Source of the DNA: a virus
Direction: 5' to 3' (one strand)
Length of the DNA stretch: 35,452 bases
Virus record (IMG/VR): IMGVR_UViG_3300035698_022718
Location: 1-35,452 of that record
Shown here: positions 22,739 to 31,612 of the stretch, piece after piece
Layout: every line of letters starts with the position of its first letter
Position numbering within the stretch: position 1 is the stretch's first letter
The notes under the pieces: model-generated
Seen by the model: the letters and a program-made list of their open reading frames with translations, nothing else
Database searches by the model: none
What the model was told of the DNA's origin: nothing
Made by a program: the position numbers and the translations under genes

Positions 22739-25084
22739 CTAATCCTTTGCCTCTATAAATGTCTCATCAAGAACATCGTCTTCAAATACACCGTTAATTA
22801 AATCTTGAGCATTCCATAACTTGTCTAATGCCACAATTCCCAGAAAATCAAATTTGACAGCACCCATATCTTCGGCACCAGACATCTCTAAACCAACCAC
22901 ACGATCTTTGTTTTTCGCATCATAAACAAGAGGCACCAATTCTGCGATAGGTCTATCGGCAATCACCACGCCAGCAGCATGTTTCGATTGCGACTTTTTA
23001 GTCCCCTCTATCCTCATCGCTTGCTCAAAAAGCGGCCTATACCATTGATAGGCGTCCATAACTTGATCGATATGATGAGATGCCCATTCAAGAATACCAT
23101 AATCAGGGTTATTTGTCGCATTCCTAACTTCTCTGAGTTCGTCTGAGATCACTGCTTCGTCTGGAATGTGCTTCGTAATCTCATTACATAAATCATGTGG
23201 AGTTATATTGATATCATCAGGATTCTTACCTTCCTTTATGGCTTTGACCCTCATCAGATGTTTTACTGTATCTGGATGAGCGCGAAACACTTCTTTGAGT
23301 GCGGCTTTCCCTTGAAGCCGACCAAACGTTATCATTTGAGCCACATATTTATCCCCCCATCGTTCTTTTAGGTAAGTGATCACCCTGCTACGAAAAACAA
23401 CCCCGATATCTGTATCGATATCCGGTAGACTAATGTGGCCTTTGTGCTTCTTCACCATACGACTCACATCCAACTCTTCTCGTCCTGCAAGTGTCATACC
23501 AAGACCGAACGCTAAGTGGGAATTAGAGGGATTGGCTGCCGGTTTTTCCTTGATCATATCGTGTAGATACATCCACATTCTGGAATTATGTTTATCTATC
23601 CATTCTACCTCTTTCTGCATAATGTCTGTGAAAGCAGCCTGTTTCCGTTGTATCCGTAAAGCCATCCATTTAGATACGGCCTTACGATCATCATCTATAC
23701 TACGAGTGTGCAGTAATTCAAAGTTTTTATCCATCCACGACATAAAGTCTATTTGCCCGACATCAAAGTGGGGAGGTATGTTGCGACTCATGTTGTAGAA
23801 TCGTTCGAAATACAGGCCATATTCTATGGGGTCTATGCCCGTAATTCCTGTGAGGTAATTAATTAGAGAGCCCGCACCGGAACCGCGCCCCTTGCCTCTT
23901 GGCCCTTTTTCTTTATCCACAAATCGACAGACATCCCAAACGATCAGAAAATAATCGGCGAGTCCAGCTTCTTTGATAACGATAAGTTCTCTTTTCAATC
24001 TTGCCCAGTAGATTGCTTTCTGCTCTTTGTCTAATTTAGTCAGTTTTGCTTTTGCGCCTTTTAAGCATAAGTGTTTGAGATATTCGTTGGAGTCAAGCCC
24101 AAGTTCTGCGGATTCTTTGTCGGTGAAAACAGGCAGATATGGCTTATGACCCAACGATGAATATTGAATTTGACTTGCTATATCGAGTGTAGCTTGAAGC
24201 TCTGCTTCGGTAAAATGCTCCTTCATCTCGTCATTAGACTGGATATAATAATTATCTGAGATAAAGAAATCCATTACATCTTGTCCACTAGCGATCTTAT
24301 AATCTTGCTGTGCTTTGGTGGTATGAAGACTGGCGTAAAGCAACAATCGTTGATCTTCTGCTTCTTCCTTTCTACAATAGTGAGAATCGGTAGTTGGTAC
24401 GACAGGAATGCCGGTTTCTTTACTCAGTTCTCGGAGACATTCAGTCACAACTGTCTGTATATCCATGCCCGCCAATTGAATTTCAAGATAATAATTGTTT
24501 TTACCAAAAATTGCCGCATATTCATTGATAATAATCTTGCCAATATCTTTCCAATCGGGTTTCAGTAACTTTTTGACACCCAAAACATTCGTTCCACGTT
24601 GACTTATTCTAGTAGCTTCCTTGAAGTCAATGAATAATGACGATGGTAACTGTCCACCTATACAGGCACTCAAAGCAATTAAATTACCCGATTTTGCAAA
24701 TGGCGCAAGTCGTTCGAGATTGAGACGAGGCTTCCTGTAAAAATATTCTGGCTTATTAGATTCTGATACTAGAGTCATTAAATCTTTAATACCCTGATCA
24801 CTTTTAGCTAATACTACAAGATGATGTCTTTTATTATTAGTATTATTTTTGATTGTGGGGTCTTGTTCACAAATGTACATTTCAACACCGATTATAGGTT
24901 TGATTTTCTTTTTGATAGCAGCATCATAAAAAGCTTTCATACCTGCAATTGATCCATGGTCTGTGATTGCACAACCGGGCAAACCTAATTCTACACATCT
25001 ATCAACAATGTCTTTAGGGCTCGGCAGCGCGTCTAATAATGAAAAGTAACTGTGGCAATGCAGGACAACATATTGATTATTCAT
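22739..25084 (-). CDS. dnaE: DNA polymerase III alpha subunit, N-terminal half (PHP and catalytic palm)
   Basis: 781 aa; AAGGA 6 nt before ATG. PHP domain at the start with metal ligands still present: H9, H11, D18, D42/H43, E68 and a later TDSHY, so an active PHP 3'-5' exonuclease is possible. The palm has GKGRGSGAGSLINYLTGIT, catalytic D555 and D557 in PDIDTD, QMITFGRLQGKAAL, KSQSKHAAGVVIA and the third catalytic Asp D746 in VKFDFLG. About 100 residues between SLINYL and PDIDTD exceed E. coli DnaE. The protein then ends after 35 more residues with an acidic tail, exactly where intact DnaE enters the linker before GVFQLES. The remaining fingers and OB parts are on the gene at 10871-14242. 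Confidence 0.93.
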   Translation of the reverse strand: MNNQYVVLHCHSYFSLLDALPSPKDIVDRCVELGLPGCAITDHGSIAGMKAFYDAAIKKKIKPIIGVEMYICEQDPTIKNNTNNKRHHLVVLAKSDQGIKDLMTLVSESNKPEYFYRKPRLNLERLAPFAKSGNLIALSACIGGQLPSSLFIDFKEATRISQRGTNVLGVKKLLKPDWKDIGKIIINEYAAIFGKNNYYLEIQLAGMDIQTVVTECLRELSKETGIPVVPTTDSHYCRKEEAEDQRLLLYASLHTTKAQQDYKIASGQDVMDFFISDNYYIQSNDEMKEHFTEAELQATLDIASQIQYSSLGHKPYLPVFTDKESAELGLDSNEYLKHLCLKGAKAKLTKLDKEQKAIYWARLKRELIVIKEAGLADYFLIVWDVCRFVDKEKGPRGKGRGSGAGSLINYLTGITGIDPIEYGLYFERFYNMSRNIPPHFDVGQIDFMSWMDKNFELLHTRSIDDDRKAVSKWMALRIQRKQAAFTDIMQKEVEWIDKHNSRMWMYLHDMIKEKPAANPSNSHLAFGLGMTLAGREELDVSRMVKKHKGHISLPDIDTDIGVVFRSRVITYLKERWGDKYVAQMITFGRLQGKAALKEVFRAHPDTVKHLMRVKAIKEGKNPDDINITPHDLCNEITKHIPDEAVISDELREVRNATNNPDYGILEWASHHIDQVMDAYQWYRPLFEQAMRIEGTKKSQSKHAAGVVIADRPIAELVPLVYDAKNKDRVVGLEMSGAEDMGAVKFDFLGIVALDKLWNAQDLINGVFEDDVLDETFIEAKD

Positions 25085-26032
25085 TTATATTCCTTCAGGT
25101 TTCCCAATAGCCAATTGATCTTCATAGTCTAAATTCCTGTAGCGATCTTCAACATATTCGCCCCCAATAGTATGCAAATCCGACCACACCCTTTGGCAAA
25201 TACCGTTCCGTCCAAACGAACATAATTTACATTTCCAATGTCGATTTTGACGAATTAATGTGTCGCCTCTGACTGTGGTCAAAAAGTTGTGTAAAGTTGC
25301 GATAGTCATCGCTAAGTCATTTTGAGATAGAGCGATTGTAATCGGACCACCGTCTCCGGTATAATAGAAAGTGACTAGTAGATTCTTATACTGAGGATAC
25401 AAAAAGTAGGCCGCTAAATGATAGAGTCTTGGTTGAATTTCTCGCATTAATACAGATTCGTCAATTACTTCTTGCGTATGAAAATTCTTTCGCGCCCCCG
25501 TCTTCCAGTCAATGATTTCAATTGTATCTGCATCAATTTCGTTTACAAGATCAATAAATCCTCTGACTGTGAACTGATGTGATTCCCCCTTTTTGTCTAG
25601 ACATTGCCATTCATCTCCCGGCATTTCTAAGGCAAACCATCGCTCTACGTCCACAACTTTGACACTATATGGATTGTAGAATGGATCGGCCAACACCGTC
25701 TCAAGTGAGACACGACACTTCTTATAGTCTGCTGCTTCTTTAAACTCTCCTGTTTCTTTGTCTATTCGAGTGGTTACACGGCGAATTTCTATTTCAGGGG
25801 ATTTCGCAGTATGCATGCTCCAAGCTCTATCTAACAACCACATTGGATCAACACTTGTTTTCCCTCGTTTGCGCAACTTGGCCATCCACTCTAGAGCTTG
25901 ATGAACGATAGTCCCTTGTAAAGCCGCCTTGCCAGCCTTTGCTTCCATGCCCAAAATATAATGCATAAAATACGAGAAAGGACAATGCTCGTATGATCCA
26001 ATTGCACTCGCGCTACAATGAACTACTCGCAT
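25085..26032 (-). CDS. RecB/Cas4-like PD-(D/E)XK nuclease
   Basis: 315 aa. Starts MRVVHCSASAIGSYEHCPFS, the SxxxxxxxCPxxF pattern of the RecB nuclease family, with Cys17. GTIVHQALEWM gives the motif-I His. FTVRGFIDLV and TIEIIDWKTG supply the metal-binding Asp and the D-x-K pair. QPRLYHLAAYFL is the QxxxY helix. C-terminal WKCKLCSFGRNGIC provides three more cysteines, so a 4Fe-4S cluster as in AddB and Cas4 is likely. It directly precedes the polymerase (ATG follows TAA) and probably works in recombination or replication repair. Confidence 0.9.
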   Translation of the reverse strand: MRVVHCSASAIGSYEHCPFSYFMHYILGMEAKAGKAALQGTIVHQALEWMAKLRKRGKTSVDPMWLLDRAWSMHTAKSPEIEIRRVTTRIDKETGEFKEAADYKKCRVSLETVLADPFYNPYSVKVVDVERWFALEMPGDEWQCLDKKGESHQFTVRGFIDLVNEIDADTIEIIDWKTGARKNFHTQEVIDESVLMREIQPRLYHLAAYFLYPQYKNLLVTFYYTGDGGPITIALSQNDLAMTIATLHNFLTTVRGDTLIRQNRHWKCKLCSFGRNGICQRVWSDLHTIGGEYVEDRYRNLDYEDQLAIGKPEGI

Positions 26033-26460
26033 TGTTCTTTATCCATTTCTATATGACGATCTGGTCCATCTGGAAATAATTCCTGAAGATAAGCCACTTT
26101 ACGTTCCATATCATCCAACAAGGTAACCATATTGCATTTCGGTGGACGATCATCGTTTAATTTTTTACATTCTATTGCATCAATAAGTACACCGATACAT
26201 GCTAAAGCACTTGCTAAATGCGGAACTCCGGTCTTTTTATCAGCCCATTCTCCATTGAACCATTTATCTAAATGGCGATTTGCCGCCGCATAATAAACCG
26301 AAGCTTTAACACCAGCAGTTCTATAATTATATCCACCATATTTCAGATCACCTTCGGTCATAGCTAAAGCACCATATGCTTTGGCCGTTGCTGGGAATAA
26401 ACTCAAATCCAATCGAGTGGTAGCCATTCTATCTTTAGGATTTGTGTCTTTTTTCCTCAT
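26023..26460 (-). CDS. DUF5664-like putative dATP/dGTP diphosphohydrolase
   Basis: 145 aa from ATG 26460 (TGATG overlap, GAGGAGG 4 nt upstream). The pattern NPKDR, LSLFPATAKAYGALAMTEGD, KYGGYNYRTAGVKASVYYAA, ANRHLDKWFNGEW, GVPHLASALACIGVLIDA and LNDDRPP is the phage family I recall as DUF5664, described as a dATP/dGTP diphosphohydrolase N-terminal domain and linked with MazZ-type enzymes. The helical acidic/histidine arrangement fits an all-alpha NTP pyrophosphatase. The biochemical role here is inference; no purZ or datZ was found in the window. Confidence 0.75.
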   Translation of the reverse strand: MRKKDTNPKDRMATTRLDLSLFPATAKAYGALAMTEGDLKYGGYNYRTAGVKASVYYAAANRHLDKWFNGEWADKKTGVPHLASALACIGVLIDAIECKKLNDDRPPKCNMVTLLDDMERKVAYLQELFPDGPDRHIEMDKEQCE

Positions 26461-27632
26461 CAAGCCTCCTCTTTAGTTTTATAGCTGCCTGCAAGCATTT
26501 TTGCTTTTGATACCTGCTGCAAAACTGGCACAATCGCGTTTCTAAGGTCGTCAGGAACCATATCGCCCACATCATTTACACCATCCGGTGTAACAAAAAT
26601 CAATCGAAAATACCATTTTAACGTTTCCTCAAATCGTTTTTGGGCTGCTCGGCCAGCCTTATCATTATCAAGTACAAACACTAATGTTAATGCGCCTGCA
26701 TTCTGTAGCAATAAGCGTTGCTGTTGAGACACATTAAGCCCCAGCAGAGCTACACTATTCCTAACGCCTGCCGTTTCAAAAGCCCAGACATCCCCTGGTC
26801 CTTCGCAAATCACAGCGGTACCAGTCTTAGTTATGAACGGTTTCGCATACCAATAGTTGTAAAGGTAATCTTCGCCGTGAAAACCAAAAGAGTGCTTCCA
26901 TTTTACGTATATATTGCCATACTGAGCGTCTGGGCACATAGCCCTGTCGGGATGATGATGCATCTTACACTTTTCACATTTCTCGTAAATGCTGCGACCG
27001 GACCATCCTACAACATATCTGCCAGTGTCATCTAGTATTGGGAAAAACGCTCTTTTGTAAAATGGCTTCCCCTTAGTATTACAGAATGAAATATGATAAC
27101 GTGCAATAATTTCCGAGACAACACCTCTTTGCGGATAATAAGCTGTATCTGGCTGTAAGTGTGGGAGAAAGTCTATCAATAACTTGCCCCTTTTTACAGG
27201 TTGATTTTTCTGACGACGACGATATTGCCGAACAGCCTTGGAGACTTCAATATCATCTTCAGTCTCAGCGTCCATTTCGAGATTTTGAAGACTAAGAACT
27301 TTAGCTACAAAACGAACAGCTTGTTGAAATGTCCATCTTTCTCCTGTTTTATGGACCATTGCGCCTCGTACTAGACCGAAGACACTACTTGACGGACCCG
27401 TTACGGGAGCTTTGTGGCATCCTTGAGTTTTGCACTGCCAATGAGAAGATTGCATAGCCCAGAACATACCTCGGGGGTTGTCTCCACCGTGAACAGGACA
27501 AGGTGCCTGCAAATAATCTATCCGTTCAACGTATTCAATGTCAAGCGAATCAAATACTTCCCCTATACGCTCAGCAGCCCGATTTTGAATAAAGTCTATC
27601 TGTTTGCGAGTGAATTCGCGTGGTTTTCTCAT
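26460..27632 (-). CDS. DnaG-type primase
   Basis: 390 aa, ATGA overlap with the helicase. N-terminal zinc-binding domain: APCPVHGGDNPRGMFW then WQCKTQGCHKA (CX2H and CX4C, the CHC2 type). Core with SGRSIYEKCEKCKMHHHP holds a second cysteine/histidine cluster. TOPRIM: TAVICEGPGDVWAFETAG (Glu) and ALTLVFVLDNDKAGRA (DXD). VNDVGDMV matches the segment where DnaG has KDPADY. Lacks a helicase-binding C-terminal domain of usual size, so it is shorter than bacterial DnaG (about 600 aa). Makes RNA primers at the phage fork. Confidence 0.92.
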   Translation of the reverse strand: MRKPREFTRKQIDFIQNRAAERIGEVFDSLDIEYVERIDYLQAPCPVHGGDNPRGMFWAMQSSHWQCKTQGCHKAPVTGPSSSVFGLVRGAMVHKTGERWTFQQAVRFVAKVLSLQNLEMDAETEDDIEVSKAVRQYRRRQKNQPVKRGKLLIDFLPHLQPDTAYYPQRGVVSEIIARYHISFCNTKGKPFYKRAFFPILDDTGRYVVGWSGRSIYEKCEKCKMHHHPDRAMCPDAQYGNIYVKWKHSFGFHGEDYLYNYWYAKPFITKTGTAVICEGPGDVWAFETAGVRNSVALLGLNVSQQQRLLLQNAGALTLVFVLDNDKAGRAAQKRFEETLKWYFRLIFVTPDGVNDVGDMVPDDLRNAIVPVLQQVSKAKMLAGSYKTKEEA

Positions 27633-29068
27633 TGCACCGGATTCTCTATTGCTGATTGGACTATACTATTAACCATCGAAAAGGACTTTCCTTCGGAAAG
27701 CTTCGCGACTCGTAGTTGGTCTTTGACGTTGACATACTCGCCCTTTTCCATACCAGGACCAAATCGTGTTTCCGTTACTACCAACTTCTTTACGCCATTA
27801 GAAGGAGGGTCTTCATCAAGTTCTGATTGTGTTTTTTGTTTAAGAATGGTAAAATTAGAGCAAAGCCAAATAATACGATCTGATCCAGAAACTACTTCTC
27901 CCCCCTCTTTTTCTACGCCGTCTCTATTAAGCTGAACGGTTGCTAATACTGGGAGACGATGCTTGACAGCAAAGTTGTGTAGGGATGTGATCAAAAAACC
28001 GAGCAATTGATATTCCTGGAGATTTCTTTTGAATCCGCCGTCATCCATTAGTTTGATATAATCATAAATAAGTAAACATGGCTTAGCAGCACCGCTATCT
28101 GCAAAGCCGACGTTCTTGGCTAGCCATCTTCTGGCAATTGACATAATCGCTTGAGGCGATTGCCCAGCAACGGAACAATGGCTAATAGGTAGTTGTTCGA
28201 TATCTTTTTGACATTCCCATACCGCATCTCTTTCGTGTTGATTTGCGGCATATTTACCAGTCTCAATATTATATAATTCCACCCCAGTAACCAGAGAGGT
28301 TAATCTGTTGAGTTGTAAGTCACTGGTTAACTCGGTATCTAAATAGAGCACCGGAATGCCATTTTCGGCCATATTGCGAGCAACATTGATACATAGCATC
28401 GACTTCCCAATTTTGGGTCTCGCGCCTACGACATTTACAGTGGCGGAGCGTAGGCCGCCCCCTATTGCGTTGTCCCACGATGGAAATCCCGTGGGTAGAC
28501 CAACTATATCTTGAGGATCAGAGGCCAGGGCCGTCATTGCATTTTTAAAGTTACCTCCCAGAGAAATGATGTTGCTGCCACCTTCTGTTAGATTGCCGGT
28601 AAATTCAAAAATTGGGTCTTCTATCATACTTATGATGTCACCAATGGGTTCTGAACCAGTAATGCCCATTAAATCAGCGCGGATTTTGGTGACTGCCAGA
28701 TAAGCTTTGCGGGCGAGTGATAATTTACGAATACCAGCAGCCAATATCTGTGTGTTATCCGAGGACGACCCTATTTCATCAAAAATAGCTTCGAGATACT
28801 CGGCTCGTTTCCCGTCCGCAGCGTAATCGTTGTATCCGAGTGATTTAGCCACTGCCTGGACATTAGGGATATCGAAGTCTTTGACATTCTTTTCGTGAAC
28901 TAGGGTCGATAGAATGGCGAATAATTGTTGATTGTATTCACGATAAAAATCTCCAACACTTAAAATATCTGTAACGTCGAAGAAACAATCAGCACCGTTG
29001 GTGGTGATGCCCGCAAGAACCGATCGTTCCATGCCTGTATCTTGAAGCTTTGCATTTTCCTTCGACAT
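27629..29068 (-). CDS. DnaB-type replicative helicase
   Basis: 479 aa. N-terminal helical domain from ERSVLAGITTNG to LARKAYLAV, then a linker and the RecA-like core beginning GLPTGFPSWDNAIGGGLRSA. Walker A GARPKIGKS, ELTSDLQLNRL as motif H1a, Walker B KPCLLIYDYIKL, and VLATVQLNRDGVEK as H3. ETRFGPGMEKGEYVNV matches the arginine-finger strand (KxRxGPxG). Hexameric 5'-3' unwinding ring expected. Adjacent and overlapping with the primase, as expected for a primosome pair. Confidence 0.93.
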   Translation of the reverse strand: MSKENAKLQDTGMERSVLAGITTNGADCFFDVTDILSVGDFYREYNQQLFAILSTLVHEKNVKDFDIPNVQAVAKSLGYNDYAADGKRAEYLEAIFDEIGSSSDNTQILAAGIRKLSLARKAYLAVTKIRADLMGITGSEPIGDIISMIEDPIFEFTGNLTEGGSNIISLGGNFKNAMTALASDPQDIVGLPTGFPSWDNAIGGGLRSATVNVVGARPKIGKSMLCINVARNMAENGIPVLYLDTELTSDLQLNRLTSLVTGVELYNIETGKYAANQHERDAVWECQKDIEQLPISHCSVAGQSPQAIMSIARRWLAKNVGFADSGAAKPCLLIYDYIKLMDDGGFKRNLQEYQLLGFLITSLHNFAVKHRLPVLATVQLNRDGVEKEGGEVVSGSDRIIWLCSNFTILKQKTQSELDEDPPSNGVKKLVVTETRFGPGMEKGEYVNVKDQLRVAKLSEGKSFSMVNSIVQSAIENPVQ

Positions 29069-29071
29069 CTA

Positions 29072-29662
29072 CTATCTCGCTCTATTCTTTTTAGCTTTTA
29101 GACAGCTACGACATTTTTGGCCCAGTTCCCCACCAGGACGATCCGTTTGGAATGGTTGTTCACATTCGTTGCATATGACATCATACATTTGTGTAGGCAA
29201 TCTTGCGAGAGACGCTTTGTTTAGTTGGGCTTTCTCGGCTTTAATCTTGTTGCCTTCTATCTCTTCTGGGTCGGGCTCATTGGTGATTAATCGCGTGTTG
29301 CTCACTTCCTTTTGAACATCCGTCTTTTCAACTTCACATAACAGCAGAGAGGGGTCTTCTCCATCGGCAGTAACGGTTGACTGCTTCTTAGATTTCTTCT
29401 TCCCACTTCCTTTGGGACGACCTCGCTTTTTCTTCGTAGACTTTGGACCAGTTGATTTTTCAGAGTTCTCTGGTGTGGGCATGACACTATCTTTCGATGC
29501 TTTCGCTATAATTTCTACAATTCGATCGAGTGCGATTTCTGCCCAATTAGACTCTATTGGCCATTTTTGCAATAATTCGCCAGTCAATGATTCATAACCA
29601 TCACATACCGTTGTCCAATCTTGTTCCGTGATACCTTTTTTAATTTGTTCAAGTGGGCTCAT
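29072..29662 (-). CDS. AT-hook and zinc-ribbon protein, function unknown
   Basis: 196 aa. The N-terminal 55 residues are helical. Residues about 70-95 are strongly basic with the AT-hook core KKRGRPKGSGKKK. The C-terminus has a zinc ribbon: VICNECEQPF...GQKCRSCLKA (CX2C, CX2C). The two DNA-binding-type modules suggest minor-groove DNA binding. It sits right before the helicase gene and overlaps the preceding gene by ATGA, so it may be a loader or origin-binding accessory (inference). Confidence 0.75.
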   Translation of the reverse strand: MSPLEQIKKGITEQDWTTVCDGYESLTGELLQKWPIESNWAEIALDRIVEIIAKASKDSVMPTPENSEKSTGPKSTKKKRGRPKGSGKKKSKKQSTVTADGEDPSLLLCEVEKTDVQKEVSNTRLITNEPDPEEIEGNKIKAEKAQLNKASLARLPTQMYDVICNECEQPFQTDRPGGELGQKCRSCLKAKKNRAR

Positions 29663-30075
29663 TGACCACTCCCTTCATTATACCGCGATCTCACCAGACC
29701 AGCGAGAGTTTGTCCAAGCACTTCGATCCTTCTAGTCAAATAAGCAATACGAGTATTCCGTAATTCAGCTTTTCTTGTCCATAAAACCATTCTATGCCGA
29801 TCATCGCCCGAGATTCGATTCCCCACTTGTCTTGTCCAAGTCAAAAACGTTTGACACTCATTGGTCTTTTGCTGCAAAAACAATGAATACTGGGCTAAGA
29901 TTATACTGTATTCAGACAACTGGACAGACGAACAGTTTTGGATATCACTTCTGTCCATTCCCAAAATGGTCTCGACGATAGACTCATCTGGTTGATATAC
30001 GAGCAATCCCAAAGATCGTGTCCAATCTTGAAGTTGTTGTTTGTAATCCGCCACTTCATCTTTCCAATTACTCAT
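29659..30075 (-). CDS. Unknown helical protein, 138 aa
   Basis: Nearly all-helical, with EVADYKQQLQDWTRSLGLL and VQLSEYSIILAQYSLFLQQK then TNECQTFLTWTRQVGNRI, and a C-terminal basic helix (RNTRIAYLTRRIEVLGQTL). The tyrosine-rich amphipathic helix pattern and place in a replication/recombination operon recall small recombination-mediator or loader proteins of phages, but no family can be named. Overlaps its upstream neighbour by 8 nt and the AT-hook gene by ATGA. Confidence 0.7.
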   Translation of the reverse strand: MSNWKDEVADYKQQLQDWTRSLGLLVYQPDESIVETILGMDRSDIQNCSSVQLSEYSIILAQYSLFLQQKTNECQTFLTWTRQVGNRISGDDRHRMVLWTRKAELRNTRIAYLTRRIEVLGQTLAGLVRSRYNEGSGQ

Positions 30076-30421
30076 ATTGAATTTCTTCTAGACGAAAACT
30101 ATTTAATGCACACCAATCTCGTTTTCGTTGGTCCCTGATTTGTTGTTGATGAAACTCGTGCTTTGTTTTGTGGAAATGTCTGACATGTTCAATATGTTGT
30201 TTGCCATGACATTCCACGACCAATTTGAGCGATGGAATAAAGAAATCTAAGACAAAGCCTTCTCCTGGAACAGTAACTTCCTCAAAAATTAAATCATGTG
30301 GATATTGCTTTGCCAGTTGTTGACCAATGCGATGCTGAAATTGCGATCTTGACTGAGATCGCAACGCTTTCCCCCGAAGATTCAATCTTGCTGTTTTGCC
30401 GTTGAGCAGATGAACGTCCAT
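30068..30421 (-). CDS. Vsr/DUF559-like PD-(D/E)XK endonuclease
   Basis: 117 aa from ATG 30421 (AAGG 5 nt upstream); ATG 30424 and TTG 30433 are alternatives. FVLDFFIPSLKLVVECHGKQ gives the D-x9-ExxG(K) active site of very-short-patch-repair and DUF559 nucleases. HKTKHEFHQQQIRDQRKRDW then ALNSFRLEEI is the usual C-terminal helix-strand pair (RDxxRxxxLxxxGxxVlri). Expected to nick or cut DNA; in phages such proteins are often recombination or homing endonucleases. Confidence 0.8.
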   Translation of the reverse strand: MDVHLLNGKTARLNLRGKALRSQSRSQFQHRIGQQLAKQYPHDLIFEEVTVPGEGFVLDFFIPSLKLVVECHGKQHIEHVRHFHKTKHEFHQQQIRDQRKRDWCALNSFRLEEIQYE

Positions 30422-30429
30422 CATCACCT

Positions 30430-30978
30430 TCAAACCGCGACATTCTCTCCGTTAAATCGCGACAATACTCCCAAATTACCATCATATAGTAAAAGTTCTA
30501 TTCCAGCTTCATGCATCATTTCAAAACCCAAAATAATAGATTGTTGCCAATATTCGTGATTTTGAGCATGTGCCATTAATTGTGCATGGCCAGTTACCCT
30601 GCGAATATCCGCTCCGATAATAGCCTTCGAACATTCTGAACAAGCGTAAAACGGACAATAAAGGGTACTATTCTTGGTTACTTTTCCCCACTTGGCAGCA
30701 TCCAAGATTGCACCAAGTTCTGCATGTATGATCATAGCCAATTTGATATCTCTATCGTTAAGTCTTTCTTGCGTTTTTTGTACTCCTCGTGGAAAACAAT
30801 TGGCTGAACAACTAATAATGTGCCCGTCGGAATTAACTAAGATAGCGCCATTTTTGGTCCTTGGATCAGGACTTTGGTTGGCATATAGATAGGCCCGCCT
30901 CAGCATATATCCATCATCTGGACTCGTTGTCAGAGTATAATGCGGCAACCAATTTAAATTGCTTGTTATATTAGACAT
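30430..30978 (-). CDS. dCMP/cytidine deaminase-like protein
   Basis: 182 aa from ATG 30978; a GTG at 30993 is possible but the MSNITS start fits better. DGYMLRRAYLYANQSPDPRT, then NGAILVNSDGHIIS are family hallmarks. HAELGAI holds the zinc His and catalytic Glu; TLYCPFYACSECSKAIIGAD holds the two zinc cysteines (CSEC). Lacks the typical dTTP/dCTP regulatory insertion. Probably deaminates dCMP to dUMP for thymidylate supply. The start lies inside the last codons of the HNH gene upstream. Confidence 0.87.
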   Translation of the reverse strand: MSNITSNLNWLPHYTLTTSPDDGYMLRRAYLYANQSPDPRTKNGAILVNSDGHIISCSANCFPRGVQKTQERLNDRDIKLAMIIHAELGAILDAAKWGKVTKNSTLYCPFYACSECSKAIIGADIRRVTGHAQLMAHAQNHEYWQQSIILGFEMMHEAGIELLLYDGNLGVLSRFNGENVAV

Positions 30979-31612
30979 TATTTTTTCTTCCACGGACTGG
31001 TGTCGTCAAGGCTTTTTCTATTGACCAACCCAGTTTATAAAGTCTTTGCCATAAAATGTTATACGGGATATTGTATTCTTTGGCCCAATCGATTACAAGT
31101 TGCCTTTTCCCATTATAAGTTTCATAACGATTACTTCGCCTATTTCTGGCTTGTTCTTTTCTTGTTGCCCAATAACAATTTGAGGGAGAATATCCTTTAT
31201 TATTATTCCTACGTTCTAATGTAAGACCCGGTGGACACTCTCCCATATCTTCCAGAAAGTTCGAAAATGAATATCTCCAGCGATTACAAACAGTGATTCC
31301 ACGACCACCGTAATTCTTATAATGTTTATGATTAGGATTGGCACATCGTTGAATCATATCTGTCCATACACAATAAATTGCGGTAGTTTTTGTTCTTGTC
31401 CTGTGGCCATGTTTTGTTTTTATTTTTATTACAATCTCTTTATGTAAACATCCACAACTTTTTGTATGACCATTTTTGAGATGATTCCCGCGAACAACTG
31501 TATATTGACCACAATCACATTGACATAACCATCGATAATGACCCCATTTATCTTTTCCGGTTAATTTCAGAACAATAAGTCTGCCAAATCTTTTCCCAGT
31601 TAAATCAATCAT
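30971..31612 (-). CDS. Free-standing HNH homing endonuclease-like protein
   Basis: 213 aa, ATG overlapping the recA-like stop by 8 nt. DLTGKRFGRLIVLKLTGKDK at the start, CQCDCG...SCGCL zinc pair, YGGRGITVCNRW, FLEDMGECPPGLTLERRNNN and YSPSNCYWATRKEQARNRR in the core, and a C-terminal helix-turn-helix repeat ending GWSIEKALTTPVRG. Same family and length as 2741-3382. It separates recA and the deaminase without disturbing translation of either. Confidence 0.85.
   Translation of the reverse strand: MIDLTGKRFGRLIVLKLTGKDKWGHYRWLCQCDCGQYTVVRGNHLKNGHTKSCGCLHKEIVIKIKTKHGHRTRTKTTAIYCVWTDMIQRCANPNHKHYKNYGGRGITVCNRWRYSFSNFLEDMGECPPGLTLERRNNNKGYSPSNCYWATRKEQARNRRSNRYETYNGKRQLVIDWAKEYNIPYNILWQRLYKLGWSIEKALTTPVRGRKNNV

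Noticed and set aside
22739-22850. Possible N-terminal split intein at the end of the polymerase N-half
   Set aside because: The last 32 residues after VKFDFLG contain no intein block A or B and no suitable Cys/Ser nucleophile; they look like a short acidic tail.
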